Origin: Prostheceraeus crozeri | Taxonomy: Eukaryota; Platyhelminthes; Polycladida; Euryleptidae | NCBI GenBank assembly: GCA_907163375.1 | Contig: CAJQUW010007310.1 | Coordinates: 1 to 64,000 of the forward strand | Length of the DNA: 64,000 nt | Direction of reading: 5' to 3' | In this document: one piece after another, positions 33,968 to 45,360 of the stretch | How the letters are laid out: each line of letters begins with the position of its first letter | Position numbering within the stretch: the stretch's first letter is position 1 | Made by a program: the position numbers and the translations under genes | Notes under the pieces: generated by a model | What the model was told of the DNA's origin: nothing | Seen by the model: only the letters and a program-made list of their open reading frames with translations | Databases searched by the model: none

Positions 33968-35039
33968 TCACAATTCATTCATTTGTTGACGCACATAAAC
34001 GGTTCATTGACTCTTTCATTGATGCCAGATGATTGTAACTTAGTGAGACTGTTGTCGAAGCAATCAGGGTAAAGGAAGAAGGAATTTCAGAAGAGTCAAC
34101 TTTAAAGTGATGTTCTGTTTCGACATACAAATTTGTTTGAACTTTTCCATGAAAACCCGGCGATCTATAATAATAAAGTTATTAAGCAAAGCGAAAAGTA
34201 AGATTCCCTTCTACGGCTTTCCTATAATGAAGAGCCTCTTGTTGGCAGCAATGCCATTCAATATGGAGGCTCAATAGCAAATTGCTTTGTCTACGTATTT
34301 GGGTTTATAGATGACGTTCCTCAATGCTGCTGATCACTGTAGAACTCATAGATCTCATAAATTCTCTGTCTCTAATCTTATCAGGTTTGAGGAGAGATTG
34401 GATGGATTATCTAATAAGGTTGAATCTTTGACAAGTTTGTTACATACCATCAATAATTTTTTATTAACACCTTTAAGTCTGAATAGATTACGGAGGTACA
34501 GCCCTTGACAGATGAAGTGAATGCCGGCTTAAACGGTGTAACAGCACGTTTACAGAATAAGATGGGATATGCAAATGAAATTAAAGACGAAGAGGGAATA
34601 AAAAGCTCCAGCAACGAAAATTCTCATATTATGAATTCCTTAGAAATGAGTCAATTGCATCAATATATGGCCTCCAAATGCAAATCGCTTGGACAGAGAA
34701 TTTAAAGAAGCTATGTTTATTTGTTCCATCCGTCCCTAAATGCTTCTTAATGTCTTTTATTTAATTTATTTTGATATCTACATTTTTATGTAAATTTTGT
34801 TCAATATGTCAGTTTGCCTTGATAAGCCGCCGTGGCGGCCGAAATCGATTGGCAATAGCAAACTTTTGCTTTTGATTTTGTGTGATATAATTTCGTTTTA
34901 TCATTTCCCATTTGGGCTCTATCATTTAATTATATATACATGTATATATGTACCAGTATATACACTGGAATATTGGTTGATAGGAAAGAGACATCTGATT
35001 CCAAATAGATTTACAAATGATTTCATATTTGGAGGGAAT
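33968..35039. other. Upstream flank of the channel gene; possible Penelope-like 5' remains
   Basis: No host exon recognised. Open frames at 34311-34508 and 34505-34705 (for example NKVESLTSLLHTINNFL) lie just upstream of the Penelope-like RT remnant, on the same strand. They may be its decayed N-terminal region, but no motif proves this. Confidence 0.3.
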
Positions 35040-36300
35040 CAGCCTGATTTTGAACAATAATATCTTTACATTTGATGGAAATTTCTTTACAAATTTCTGG
35101 AACGGCCATGAGGACGAAGTGCCCCAGCTAATGTTAACTTAGTATTGGGGTGTTTGGAAATTACATATTATTCGAGAAAATGAAAGAAAGGTTAACAGAT
35201 ACTCAATGTGAGTCGTTTAAAGGAAAATGGATACGTTACTTGGACGATTGTTTCATTATTTGGCCGTGAGAATTTGGTGACATTGAATTTATATATCAGT
35301 CTTTGAACACATTACACAGCAGTATAAAATTTACAATGGAAGAAAATTCCACAAGCATTCATTTCCTCGACGTTAAAATATGTAAGAAACACAATAGAAT
35401 CCAAACTGATGTTTATCATAAACCTACAGACAACAATTTATATGTACCTTACAAGTCGTGCCATCCGAAACACATTTTGAGGAGTATTCCATTCAACTTG
35501 GCTAATCGTCTAAGGAGGATAGTTTCGGAGAGCGAGATACTTAATTTACGAACTTTGGAACTTTGAAAGTACTTTGAAATCAGAATCAAACAATAAAATT
35601 AAAAGTGTTAAATCAAATCGTTTTGTTCACACGTACAACTCGAATAACCCAAGATGTTTTATGAAAGTGATACGGCCGTCATTTAACAATTTACAAATGC
35701 TAAAGCCTTTTAACTGTTATGCTATTCAAGCCGCTTGCAGACAACCAAAATCATTGTTATCACTATTAAGAAGAAATAAGAAAGAGGAACTTAGAGGTGT
35801 AACGAAATGTCACGACAAAAAATGTAAATGCTGTTATCACATTATAGAAGGGACAACATTCCATTTACACGACACTACATTCAATATCAAGCGAAATATG
35901 AAATGCTATTCGAACATATGTACTCCGTTGTATGGACTGTCAACAATATTACATCGGACAGACTGGGGACCAACTCAAGAATAGGCTGACAGTCCATAGA
36001 CATGACATCAAACATCCTGCTCAAGCATATAGCTATCTGTGCGAAGTACTATCCCGTCAAGTTCAAAGCTATATCAATTTTCCAGCTTTCTTGGAATGCC
36101 ACTAAGTACATCAGAGAGGCTATTTTATTTCCAAATTTAAACCTTTGTTGAACTCTATGATTTCTATATGCTTTTTGGTACTTTTATCATTAGTTTTCAT
36201 GTTACTTTGACTTCCTGTGTGCATGATTAGTGTCAAAAATAGTACATCGAAACCGGTTGCACTTTACAGGTTTTTGGTTTTGATTTTTGATTTTTATTTT
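35040..36300 (+). pseudogene. Penelope-like retroelement: RT and GIY-YIG endonuclease, decayed
   Basis: In order and across several frame changes, QISGTAMRTKC then APANVNLVLGCLEITYYS is seen near 35090-35180 (RT block G-TAM-T--AP). RYLDDCFIIW (Y-x-DD catalytic box) lies near 35233. FLDVKICKKHNRIQTDVYHK and CHPKHILRSIPFNLANRLRR (Penelope-type RT/linker) follow at 35363-35520, with a cysteine cluster KCHDKKCKCC near 35805. Last is QQYYIGQTGDQLKNRL...HRHDIKHP near 35945-36020, the GIY-YIG nuclease core. Family knowledge: these elements reverse-transcribe their RNA, and the GIY-YIG enzyme nicks the target. At least three frameshifts or stops make this copy dead. A CGAAACCGG...TTTTGATTTTTG tail precedes the DD41D insertion. 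Confidence 0.85.
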
Positions 36301-36649
36301 ATATCTATATACAAGGTGTTTCAAAAGTAGGCTAACAGTTGATTTTGCCCTAGGAAATCTATGTTGACCGTTCTATTGGCGATTTACACCTGAATCAGTC
36401 GATGGATATCCATGATCAGTCCAACATGAGCCATAGACTTCGAAGTAATTGCTACTATCATTTAGAAGTCTATGCAGTAGCATTCCATTGGCAAAGGAAT
36501 TTTGAAATCTATCATGGACAAGATATAGCACCAATCTGACATTACGTACATGGATATGTTCAATTAATTTGATTTGAATCAAACACTGTTAGTTTGACTT
36601 GAAGTGAATTAAACAAGCTTGAAGCTTTTTTGAATTTGCTGCTTCTGTC

Positions 36650-37714
36650 ATGTCAGGTCATCTAAAAGATGATCAGAGAAAATGGATTTTGAAATCCTTT
36701 TGGAAAAACAAGAATGCTGAAAAGATGCGAATGGAATGGAGAGATGCCTTTCACAGCAATCCTCCATCAAGATTTGCTATTTATCGCATTCGAGATAAAT
36801 TTGAAAAGACCGGTTCGGTAGAGAATGCACCGAAGTCAGGACGCCCTCGATCAGTTTCAATAACATCAAACGAGGAGCTAGTGGCCCAAACATTTGTTCA
36901 AAGTCCGAAGAAGTCAACAAGAAGAGCCTCATTGGAGTTGGACATTTCTCTAAGCTCTACTTGGAGACTGATGAGGAAAGTTGAGTTGAAACCATACCGA
37001 CCCAGACTGTTGCAGCACCTTCTACCGGATGATGCTGAACGACGCTTGCAGTTTGCTGTGCTCATGTTGTCGGAAATTCGGGAGAACCCAGATTTGCTTG
37101 ACAAGATAGTTTGGTCTGACGAAGCCAGTTTCAAACTATCAGGTCACGTAAATAGACATAACTGTGTCTACTGGTTCCCTGAAAATCCGCACATGGTATC
37201 AACAAATGAGCTGAACCAGCCTGGCTTAACCGTCTGGGCCGGTATGTCAAGCAACGGTGTGATTGGGCCAGTATTTTTTGAAAGAACTGTGACGGCGGAG
37301 GTGTACCTTCAAATGCTCCAATCCTTTGCGATTCCTGAGATGCAGTCATTGAACAACTTCAATGAGCTGTACTTTCAGCAGGATGGTGCACCAGCGCATT
37401 TTGCAGTGAGTGTCAGAAGCCATCTGAATGACACTTTTCCAGGAAAGTGGATCGGGAGATGTGGTAGCATCCTTTGGCCTCCTCGCTCTCCCGATCTAAC
37501 TCCGATGGACTTTTTCTTTTGGGGCGTTGTAAAGGAGAAAGTGTACGGACGAAAACCTCACACACTTTCTCAACTCCGCTCCTACATCACAGATGCCTGT
37601 CAAGAGATCAGTGATGACAGGAACTTATGCAGAACTGTGTGCCACAGTGTGGCCGAAAGACTACAAGAATGTGCCGATGTCCATGGTGGACATTTTGAGC
37701 ATTTGCGTTCGTGA
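36650..37714 (+). CDS. Transposase, DD41D group (rosa/Visitor-like)
   Basis: 354 residues from the ATG at 36650. The N-terminal DNA-binding half includes an HTH-type region and a GRPRS AT-hook-like linker (residues about 60-70), followed by a second HTH (KKSTRRASLELDISLSSTW). The catalytic part has VWSDEASFKL (first D), YFQQDGAPAHFA (second D) and WPPRSPDLTPMDFFFWG (third D). There are 41 residues between the second and third D. The ending -PMDFFFWG with D in place of E defines the DDxD group related to mariner. No stops or shifts, so it may be functional. A 5' leader of about 340 bp separates the left repeat from the ATG. Confidence 0.93.
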   Translation: MSGHLKDDQRKWILKSFWKNKNAEKMRMEWRDAFHSNPPSRFAIYRIRDKFEKTGSVENAPKSGRPRSVSITSNEELVAQTFVQSPKKSTRRASLELDISLSSTWRLMRKVELKPYRPRLLQHLLPDDAERRLQFAVLMLSEIRENPDLLDKIVWSDEASFKLSGHVNRHNCVYWFPENPHMVSTNELNQPGLTVWAGMSSNGVIGPVFFERTVTAEVYLQMLQSFAIPEMQSLNNFNELYFQQDGAPAHFAVSVRSHLNDTFPGKWIGRCGSILWPPRSPDLTPMDFFFWGVVKEKVYGRKPHTLSQLRSYITDACQEISDDRNLCRTVCHSVAERLQECADVHGGHFEHLRS

Positions 37715-37785
37715 ATTTTTGCAACTTTAAGTTGATTAATTTTTTGATATGTTGAATAGGCCTTGGTTATTCATTTGTTCATTTT

Positions 37786-38098
37786 TTTGTTAGGAAACCA
37801 AGCAAACAAAATGGTAGTTGTTTTAATGTTAATACCTTTATTAATTTCAGCCTCCTCTAGGCCATCGTCAGAAGCTTCTGACGATGGTCTAAGAGGAGGC
37901 TGGAATTAACAAAGGTGAAGGACATTGGATGTCAGCTGTTCTTCCTTCTTCGCCTCCCTGTCTTGTGTTGACGACAGCGTCTTCGTGCACCAGGCTGAGG
38001 GGCGCGGAGGACATTCGAATGTCAGCTGTTCTTCCTTCTCCGCAGTAACACTGAAACAACTACTATCTTGTTTACATGGTTTCCTAATAATTTTTTTT
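37786..38098. repeat. Foldback segment in the 3' part of the DD41D element
   Basis: Outer arms (TTAGGAAACCAAGCAAAC against TTGTTTACATGGTTTCCTAA) enclose a strong hairpin at about 37830-37912, whose centre GTCAGAAGCTTCTGAC is self-complementary and whose arms include CAGCCTCCTCT / AGAGGAGGCTG. Two direct copies of GATGTCAGCTGTTCTTCCTTC-like sequence follow (37928 and 38018). It looks like an insertion carried by the transposon. Confidence 0.65.
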
Positions 38099-38444
38099 GA
38101 TAGATGTTGGATAGTTATTCGACTTCTCATGATCGGTATAGATTCAAATTGGGTTGTAGTGAAATATGTAGGCATGAAAACACTGGAGATCATGAGATAT
38201 TTTAATATGATTTACGCGATGTCAAAGAGTATTGAATTTTTGCCCCTTACGAATACAAGGCATATTAGCTATCTGTGGCATCGTGAAAAAGATTATTATG
38301 ACATAGCTTATTAATCTATAGCATTAAGACATAGCTTTTCAAGGCCAATTTCTACTGTTAGCCTACTTTTGAAACACCTTGTATATACACGTATGTATGT
38401 ATATAACAGTAAGGTAAAAGGATGGAGTAGGTCAAAATAAAAGT

Positions 38445-38500
38445 AAAATAAAAATTGAAAACTGAAAAGACGTCTTTTCAGTTTTCAATTTTTATTCTAT
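38445..38500. repeat. Perfect short hairpin
   Basis: AAAAATTGAAAACTGAAAAG and its inverse meet at GACGTC. Lies beside TA-rich microsatellite sequence (38500-38530). Confidence 0.75.
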
Positions 38501-38569
38501 TTATATATATATATATATATAAATATATATAAGAAATAAATGAAATACAAAATGGTAGATAATAATTCC

Positions 38570-38721
38570 AAATAAAACCCGGTAGAAAACTGAATAAAAA
38601 AAACCATTTTTTGTTCCCTTACCGGTTTCACCTCATGGGGGAGGCTTTTCAAAGGGATGAGGTGAAACCAGTAAGGGAATAAAAAATGGTTTTTTGATTT
38701 AGTTTTCTACTGGGTTTTATA
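38570..38721. repeat. Hairpin repeat of about 150 bp
   Basis: Arms containing AAAACCCGGTAGAAAACT and TTCCCTTACCGGTTTCACCTC pair with AGTTTTCTACTGGGTTTT and GAGGTGAAACCAGTAAGGGA around a short central loop. No ORF. It may be two Penelope-type ends placed head to head, which is inference only. Confidence 0.65.
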
Positions 38722-39016
38722 TATATACGAGTATAATGAATGCCAGGTATATTTCTTCCCTTTATGCTTGATCTAAGAGTGATACTCGTTTTCCGGATTA
38801 TATCTTTTTTGACAGAACTTACCTTAGAACGATGTTCAAAAAGAATTGTGATGTGAAATCATCTTTTCATCTTCGTGTATTTGCCGGGAAATTCAAATTG
38901 TCTTTTCAAGATGGCGCGAAGGAAATTTTCCTTTTTATTAGTTGAGAAAAATATTCAACATTGAACTTTCATGATCATTCTGTGTCCATGTCTATTTGGC
39001 GTATTTTCTATGGGTA

Positions 39017-39470
39017 CACTAGGTGACATGCCACGCGTGATTCACGCGTAATTGCGGAACACCCCAAACATCCGTGGTTAAGGACATTCTATTCTTCTAC
39101 CCGCGTACATACGCGCTGCACTAAGAGTCAGAAATCACTTGATCTGATGCTGTTAAAACATGGGGAATGCTTATGAATACGCGCGGGCGAGCGTTTATAG
39201 TTTGCGCGTCGTCTACGGTTGTCTGCGCTGCCGCTTAAACCACGGATGAACCGCTATGCATGTTCTGTTTTCCCTAAGCATGAAATTGAGCTCCTATCAC
39301 ATTGTTTAGCCTCTGATACATGCAGACACATGAGACGCAAAATCTACTCGTATATAACAGGACTGCCAACTATACTAACTAATATAACTTATATTGCAGC
39401 AATATCCCGCATAGCCACGGATGTGTTGGGGTCATGTGTAATTACGCGTGATTGAGCGTGGCACCTAGTG
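39017..39470. mobile_element. Non-autonomous element with CACTA ends, copy 2
   Basis: A 454-bp relative of 3528-3971 in the opposite orientation. Ends are CACTAGGTGACATGCC and GCGTGGCACCTAGTG. Flanking dinucleotides are TA and TA. Internal similarity includes the GCGCGGGCGAGCGTTTATAG block and ATACATGCAGACACATGAGA. No coding capacity. Confidence 0.72.
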
Positions 39471-39612
39471 TATGCACCAGTCTGATGTTCAAATTCGACT
39501 TAGTTCCGTGGCAATGCAGCAATAGGTACTGGAATATACACTGTTCAAGAAAAGTCCTCGAACAATTTTTTTAGTCCTTTTCTAAAGCAATTTTTCATAG
39601 GTTCTAACAATA
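39471..39612. other. Short spacer
   Basis: Spacer between the CACTA-ended MITE and repeat R1. Nothing recognised. Confidence 0.4.
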
Positions 39613-39620
39613 GTTTGACG

Positions 39621-40485
39621 CATAGAGTAAATATATTAGGTATAGTGGTAACTCCGCATTTATTAAATCCCCAATGTGTATACACTTTCGATTTTATTAC
39701 ATGAACTCATGGGAGTTACAAGAGGCATGCACGAGGCATTGTCACCAAATGTGGAGAGATCCAAATTTCTGTAGTTTTGAGAAAATTGCAATGGAATTGA
39801 ATGATCATGACAGTAATGCAGACGGAATTATGGCATTTCACAGACTCTCGGTGTCATGACAGTCTTGAAGATTTAATGTTTGTTGAATTAGTAATTCGAT
39901 ATGTTCCTATTACTTTCATGCTGAACCTCAAGAGTATTTTCTTAAGCGTGATCATATCACAGGCAATCTGCCACATGCAGAGCAAAATCACATAATCAAA
40001 GACAATTATTTCAAATAACTTTGAAAGATGTAAATGGGTCCATATCACTATTCAGATTCAAGAAATGAAACATGAATTTAGTGACTCATAGAATCATGCC
40101 GGTGAAAATTGAATTAAAAACTTGAAATTTCAGCCAAGAAAGCACGAACGAATAAGATCGCTACTTTTTTATGAAGACTTTCATTATGATACAATTCATT
40201 AAAAATTCCCTTGATAATCAGCTTGATTTCCGCTTAGTTGGGATGCCTATTAGCAAATATTCATTCCTTTTGATATCCAACTTGTTTCATACTACTTATA
40301 TAGGCGAGTCATCTCGGTAGTATATAAATTGGTAAATTTTGACTTTTTTTGAAACTGCTCAAATAATTTTTTGGACCACGGGAGCGTAATCTCAGCAAAA
40401 AACTGAATCTTTTGACATAAAAATTTTCACTGTATACAGATATTTGTTTGAGTCGACACTCTACCTATATATCCCTACTCTTTGG
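39621..40485. mobile_element. Repeat R1, uninterrupted copy (hAT-like?)
   Basis: An 865-bp unit flanked by exact 8-bp direct repeats GTTTGACG (39613-39620, 40486-40493). Ends are CATAGAGTAAATATATTAGG and, inverted, CAAAGAGTAGGGATATATAG, an imperfect inverted pair. The 8-bp duplication suggests a hAT-like non-autonomous transposon. A second copy in the other orientation is split by the 10.4-kb CACTA-like element. This copy reads straight through the corresponding point near 40286-40292. Confidence 0.75.
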
Positions 40486-40493
40486 TTTGACGT

Positions 40494-41184
40494 TTCTCTT
40501 TAGTAGCCTACAATTGCAGCACATACCCGAAACTTTCTCTCAGTCACTCGAATTTTCAAAAATGTCTGCTTCCCTGCCTGGTAGGTCCTTATTAATAAAA
40601 CCGGGTACTCTTTTTCTGGGCTCGCTCCTTACTAGATATCTTTAAGCATCAAAAGTTTAAAATATTGCTATGATAGATAATGATCTGCTTTATCTGATGG
40701 TGCAGAAATGGTAAAGAAAGATGAAGAAATGAGGTCAGCAGAGTTATTAGAAAATCAGTTACTTTTTGAGATTTTCAAGTTTGCAAACTTCAAAATCGCA
40801 AATTTGCAAATTTGGCAATTTTAAGGTTATGTATCAACTTTAAAGAAATATATGGCTATTCTGAGCGGCATTAGATCTTAAATTGTCTTTTCGATTGACT
40901 GTGTATGGCTAGCATGTCGAGAGAATGTTTGAATAACCATGTCATCGATATGTGGGAAGCCTGCATGAAGCAGGCAACTGTTGCCGATAGACAATTCCTC
41001 GATCCACTATTAACCCCTGGATCAAAATATTTAGCAGCGTGGACACTTGCGATTTTACAAAAGGTCTGGACGCCCACGAAAGACGTCTTAGAGGAATGAT
41101 CGCCATCTTTTATATCTTTCTGAAGTCAAACTGATTTTTTCTAATCAAGACAGCTTCATTTAGATTGGAATGAAGCAGTGATAA
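40494..41184. other. No gene recognised
   Basis: Unrecognised sequence. The 64-codon frame at 40905-41099 has no motif. Confidence 0.35.
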
Positions 41185-41320
41185 TAATAATAATAATAAT
41201 AGACGTATATTTGCATATTCCCAATAATGAGAATCGTAGGAAATCAACACGGTTACAGAAACGTAATATAAACATAATTGAAGACAAAACAAGTAATGAA
41301 AGTAAATTTGTGGCACAAAC

Positions 41321-41692
41321 TTAGATATTGAATCCACTATTTGAAAGGTTTGACATCGTGACGATGAAAGAGTTTCTCAATAATGTGGTTGCACATAATG
41401 GGATGCGATACTTCTGGGAGTGTGGTAGAATATCTGGGATTAAGTGATGTATCGGGTGATTGATGCCACTTATAATGTTCTGAAAAAATCGGAACCCATC
41501 AATCAGTCTTCGATAATCCAGCGGCAAAAAGTCTAAACACTCACTATCTGATTCAGAGACACCGCAAATAATCCTGTGGCATCTGCTCTGCACTCTTTGG
41601 AGTCTCAGTGATTGCTCTGAATTTAGGGGCATGAGAAGTGGAGATCCGTACTCAAGTACACTACGTATACAATTATTGCATATCAGAATCAA
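41321..41692 (-). pseudogene. Non-LTR ORF2 C-terminal region
   Basis: ICNNCIRSVLEYGSPLLMPL, then LRLQRVQSRCHRIICGV and FLPLDYRRLIDGFRFFQNII match the region after the RT thumb in CR1/L2-type ORF2 (RSVLEYaspvW... LExVQrRatRii... pLexRRxxxdl). Frame ends at 41321 without the final WNxLP block. Separated from the RT frame by a short frame change near 41700. Confidence 0.75.
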
Positions 41693-41719
41693 TTGGTTTT
41701 GAGGCAGAATGGGCTTAAG

Positions 41720-42891
41720 TTAGCGAAGCACAGATAGACGAGATGACGCCTTTTTGCTAACCATTTTGGTGTGCTCTTTCCAATTAAGATTTCTATCGAA
41801 AATCATTCCGAGAATTTTCAAATGAGGGTTGAGAGAGATATCGCTTATCTTAAAGTCATCATATATGAAATTTCTATTTTTCGTAATCATAAGTTGCCGA
41901 CATTTTCTTACATTGATTTCCATGTGGTTGTGTTCAACCCATTTGAGTACATCGCTATATGCCTCAGCAATAGGGCTAACGTGGTCTATTTTTCGAATAT
42001 TTGCCACCAACGTAATATCATCGGCATATTTCACTGTCATTATGTCCGCTCTGTCAATTTTAAGATCCGAAATGAAATAGTTAAAGAGGATCGGCCCCAC
42101 GCAAGATCCCTGTGGAACGCCGCTAGCCACTCTGCCGCATGAGCTTAACATTTCTCCAGACTTGACACGAATCAATCTCGAATTCAAATAATTTTTGAAA
42201 AAATGAACAATGAAGTCATCCAAATTCTCGTTCTTCATTTTTCTCAACAAGGTGTTGTGCGGAACTTTATCAAAGCCCTTTCCCAAATCAATGGTGAGGA
42301 CATGGCTCGCAGTCACATTATCATTACCCACGTTATTTACTGTACTATGAAATTTTCGATTTCTAACAGTGCGCATATCGTTGAGCTTTTTCATCGAAAG
42401 CCGTACTGTGAGCTATCCACTAAGTGATCAAACCTGTCCTTGATGCGTTTCAAAAATAACTTTTCAAAAATACGTTCTGGAATTGGAAGGAGACAAATGG
42501 GTCTGACGTCTACCAGTTTCGGCGGCGACGTTTTGGGCAGCGGGATTACATGCGCAGTCTTCCACACCTTTGGCAAGTCCCCGATATTCAAGCATGCATT
42601 GAAGATGAAGCAAAGAGGTTCTGCTAATTCAGATGAAAACGTTATTATGGCTGGTACATTATCCGGTCCAGGTGCTTTCTTTGAGTTCAAATTTTCCAGG
42701 TAGCGATGTAATTCTTCTCGTTTGAATTGAAAAGGAGCGGGTGCATGTTTACATTCTACTTGAATGTCATCACGGACATAGTGTGATACGACACCATTCC
42801 TTACCTCTTCAAGAATATCTACCGGATCTCGATTGGGTTGGCATCGAATTAGCCAGCCACTCCCTGTGGGAACGCATCTTGCTAATATCAA
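41720..42891 (-). pseudogene. Non-LTR reverse transcriptase domain
   Basis: Two overlapping frames (42891-42391, 42394-41720) give the RT in order: NSKKAPGPDNVPA, HVIPLPKTSPPKLVDVRPIC, QYGFR, TIDLGKGFDKVPH (normally DxSKAFDxVxH), SGVPQGSCVGPILFNYFISD, and VKYADDITLVA, the catalytic YADD. The frame shift falls at about 42391-42394, just after QYGFR, and the SKAF serine and alanine are altered. The reaction would be target-primed reverse transcription of the element RNA; this copy is inactive. Confidence 0.88.
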
Positions 42892-43600
42892 CAGATTATC
42901 TGGCGAGGTAGCGATTTTGTGGATAATTTCTTTAAAGGTTCATTTTCGTGTAAAAACTATCTCCGCATGTGAAAATGGTCATCATTTATCCAAAAACATG
43001 TGTAAAATTAAAAAACGATAGGTGGCGAAAAAGTTGCTATAATTAGTTGGTAGATATTTGTTTACTAATGCGAGCTGTTTTTTCACCAACCGGCGAAATC
43101 GTGGATATTGTAGCAACTAATTAGTGGTAAGTAGTCATGTTCGTATATTACCTTCACATGAAAATATATTGTATACTCAGTCTGATCTGATAAAAAGGAA
43201 TCTTTTTTAATTCACGAAGGCTTAAACTAAAAAAAGTATTTATCTTCCATAAATGTCGCAGTAAATACTATTATATTATTCAAATATTTGTCATTGTTGT
43301 AAATTATTGAATGTCAAGAGATGTTATGAAAATTGATATAAGCGGATTCTCTATAATCTTATCATTATCAAAGAATGATAGTCTGCACTTATTTCTTAGA
43401 TAGATTAGCCAAATTTGGGGGATGGTGAGGAGGTGATGGAGAAAATAGAGCCTCGGCTGTAGAGGCGGAATACTAAAGAACAAAAGAGAGAAAGTAAAAG
43501 GTGGCATATAGAGCGCGAATTGTCGCCGGCGAACTTCGCCAGCGAATATGCCGCAAATATGACTGAACTGTAGCTGACATGCGCCAGTTTTTCGCAAGAT
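42892..43600 (-). other. Unassigned segment between ORF2 domains
   Basis: No frame continues ORF2 cleanly. A minus-strand stretch near 43597-43540 (LWERILRKTGACQ in one frame) could be linker sequence, while the rest is unrecognised. Possible insertion or strongly decayed linker. Confidence 0.35.
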
Positions 43601-44498
43601 TCGTTCCCACAGTTGGATATCCTTGATTTTACATTAATTTTCGAATGAATCTGCAATACTGATTTATTTTCCGATGTCATTTTTCGTCCCAAGCTTTGCT
43701 TTGCTTCCAAAATAGATTCCTTGACTTTATCTCGAAGATAATTATAGACAACCCAATTTTTACTTCTGTAGGCTTGGTACCGTTTATTGATCAGCACATT
43801 TATGACATTGTTCATCCACGTCGTGAATTCACAAAGTAATGATTTTGCAGACATTATATTTGAATCACGTAAATCTAGCACTTTGACGGTTTTGAAATCA
43901 AACTTCAAATTATGAGCCGGCTTGATAAACACGATTGAGTGATCACTATGCCCCAACGGAGGTAATATTTGTGGCTTTGAATAATGATCCTCAAAGCAAT
44001 CTGGAATAAGTGCCAAATCCAATGTTGCTTCATTTCGAGTGGGTTGATCTACAATATTCACCAGGGAGAAATTTGATACAAATATGTCAGGTTCAACACG
44101 ATTAAAGTCACCCAAAATAAATAGATGTGAAGACGGATACTGCCTCAATATATTGTCTATAACATCTACGGCAGATAAGCATGCATATTGCTTTTGCACT
44201 GAGTTCAATTTCCCTCCGTGTCACCACCAAAATCACCCTAAATCACCACCAAAATGCAGTCTATAAATTTATGGCAAGCTCTTATCGCAAGCATTTCGGT
44301 GTTATCATCATCACAGTGTAGTGCTAAGACAATGGTTTGAAAATCGGAGCAGATCCAACAACAGATTCCTCCACCTTTACCACTTGATCTATCAGAACGA
44401 TGAAGATTATAGTTTGGAACACTAATGGAAGAATCATCAACAGAAGAATCTAGCCAAGATTCCACAACACATACAAAGTCTGGCTTATTTGAAGACAC
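43600..44498 (-). pseudogene. Non-LTR APE-type endonuclease domain
   Basis: Frames 44498-44238 and 44208 to about 43600 carry PDFVCVVESWLDSSVDDSSI (E of the catalytic pair), YNLHRSDRSSGKGGGICCWI, HLFILGDFNRVEPDIF (GDFN box), DLALIPD and LGHSDHSIVF (SDH box). That is the apurinic-like nuclease that nicks the target in CR1/L2-group elements. A frame break lies between 44208 and 44238, where a CACCACCAAAATCACC duplication is visible. Confidence 0.82.
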
Positions 44499-44750
44499 GA
44501 ATAATTTCAGTTCATCGATTTTATTTTTGATGGATCTTGCGTTGATGCAGCATAATGAGGGTAGAGGAATTTCAGTTTCGCGTCATTGAGATCCGGCCAC
44601 TCTCTGTACAATCCTACCTCTTCGTAGAACAACATCTTAACCCGCTTGATTTCTTTGTTGATATTCATCGACTAGAATTTTGTCTTCAGCTAGCTGTTTT
44701 CGTGTGAGATCATTCTTGACATAAACTTTCCTCAAGGAACCGGATGCTGA

Positions 44751-45332
44751 TCATAATTGTCGGCTATGCCTTAGGCATGCCACTTTGTGGTCAAGCGAAG
44801 AGAATCGTATTCTTAAAGGCCGTGGTTTTGGACCTCGTTTACCAATTCTAGAGAATTGCAATACATTTCTTTCATGAATACAAGCTGTCTCACAAATCTC
44901 GCCGATCTTCCTCATGTCATTTCGTGAATTCTCTTCTTGATCTTCTGACTCTGACTCCTCAATACTGAACATGATCACATTGTTTTTCTTTTCCATTCTT
45001 TCCATTTGTTCTTGAATATTTTCGCTAACAACATTTCCTATCTCTGCAACGATTTTAGAATTCAGCTGATTTCTTAAATGAGATATTTCTTTTTCTATAG
45101 CGGAGAATCTGTCCAAAATATCTGCTACATTAATTATTTTACACGCATTATATGCATATGACATGTTATCGAAAGAGGCCAAAGATTTGCTGATGTTTGC
45201 TGGTATGCTAGAGCAATCCTTTTTGTGATTAAACACCCGACGACATATTCCGCATGAAACGCTATCTCCGTCGATATTGGCATTGCAAGTGTGACAACAA
45301 ACTGGATTCTCACTTGGTCTTCTGGACATCAT
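44751..45332 (-). pseudogene. Non-LTR ORF1: PHD-like zinc motif, coiled coil, RRM-like part
   Basis: From the ATG pair at 45332/45329 the frame reads NPVCCHTCNANIDGDSVSCG, then ICRRVFNHKKDC: a Cx2C...Cx2C...HxxxC treble-clef/PHD-like motif. A heptad-rich segment follows (DILDRFSAIEKEISHLRNQL). The last part has NNVIMFSIEESES and FSRIGKRGPKPRPLRIRFSS, an RRM-like block typical of RNA-binding ORF1 proteins of CR1/L2-group elements. The frame is open to a TGA at 44751, although the C-terminus seems short. Frame upstream of 45332 is non-ATG and overlaps the tRNA-like sequence. Confidence 0.75.
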
Positions 45333-45360
45333 GGACAACGAAAATAGAACAAAATGACAG

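Larger units (their letters stand above)
36312..38381 (+). mobile_element. DD41D Tc1/mariner-superfamily transposon, apparently complete
   Basis: A 2070-bp element with perfect 27-bp inverted repeats beginning CAAGGTGTTTCAAAAGTAGG, flanked by TA (36310-36311, 38382-38383). It carries one intact transposase. The 667 bp between the stop and the right end contain a foldback segment (37786-38098). It inserted immediately beyond the end of the Penelope-like remnant, in TA-rich sequence. Confidence 0.93.

Noticed and set aside
41771-42703. Plus-strand frames of 74-123 codons
   Set aside because: Antisense to the RT domain of the non-LTR element.
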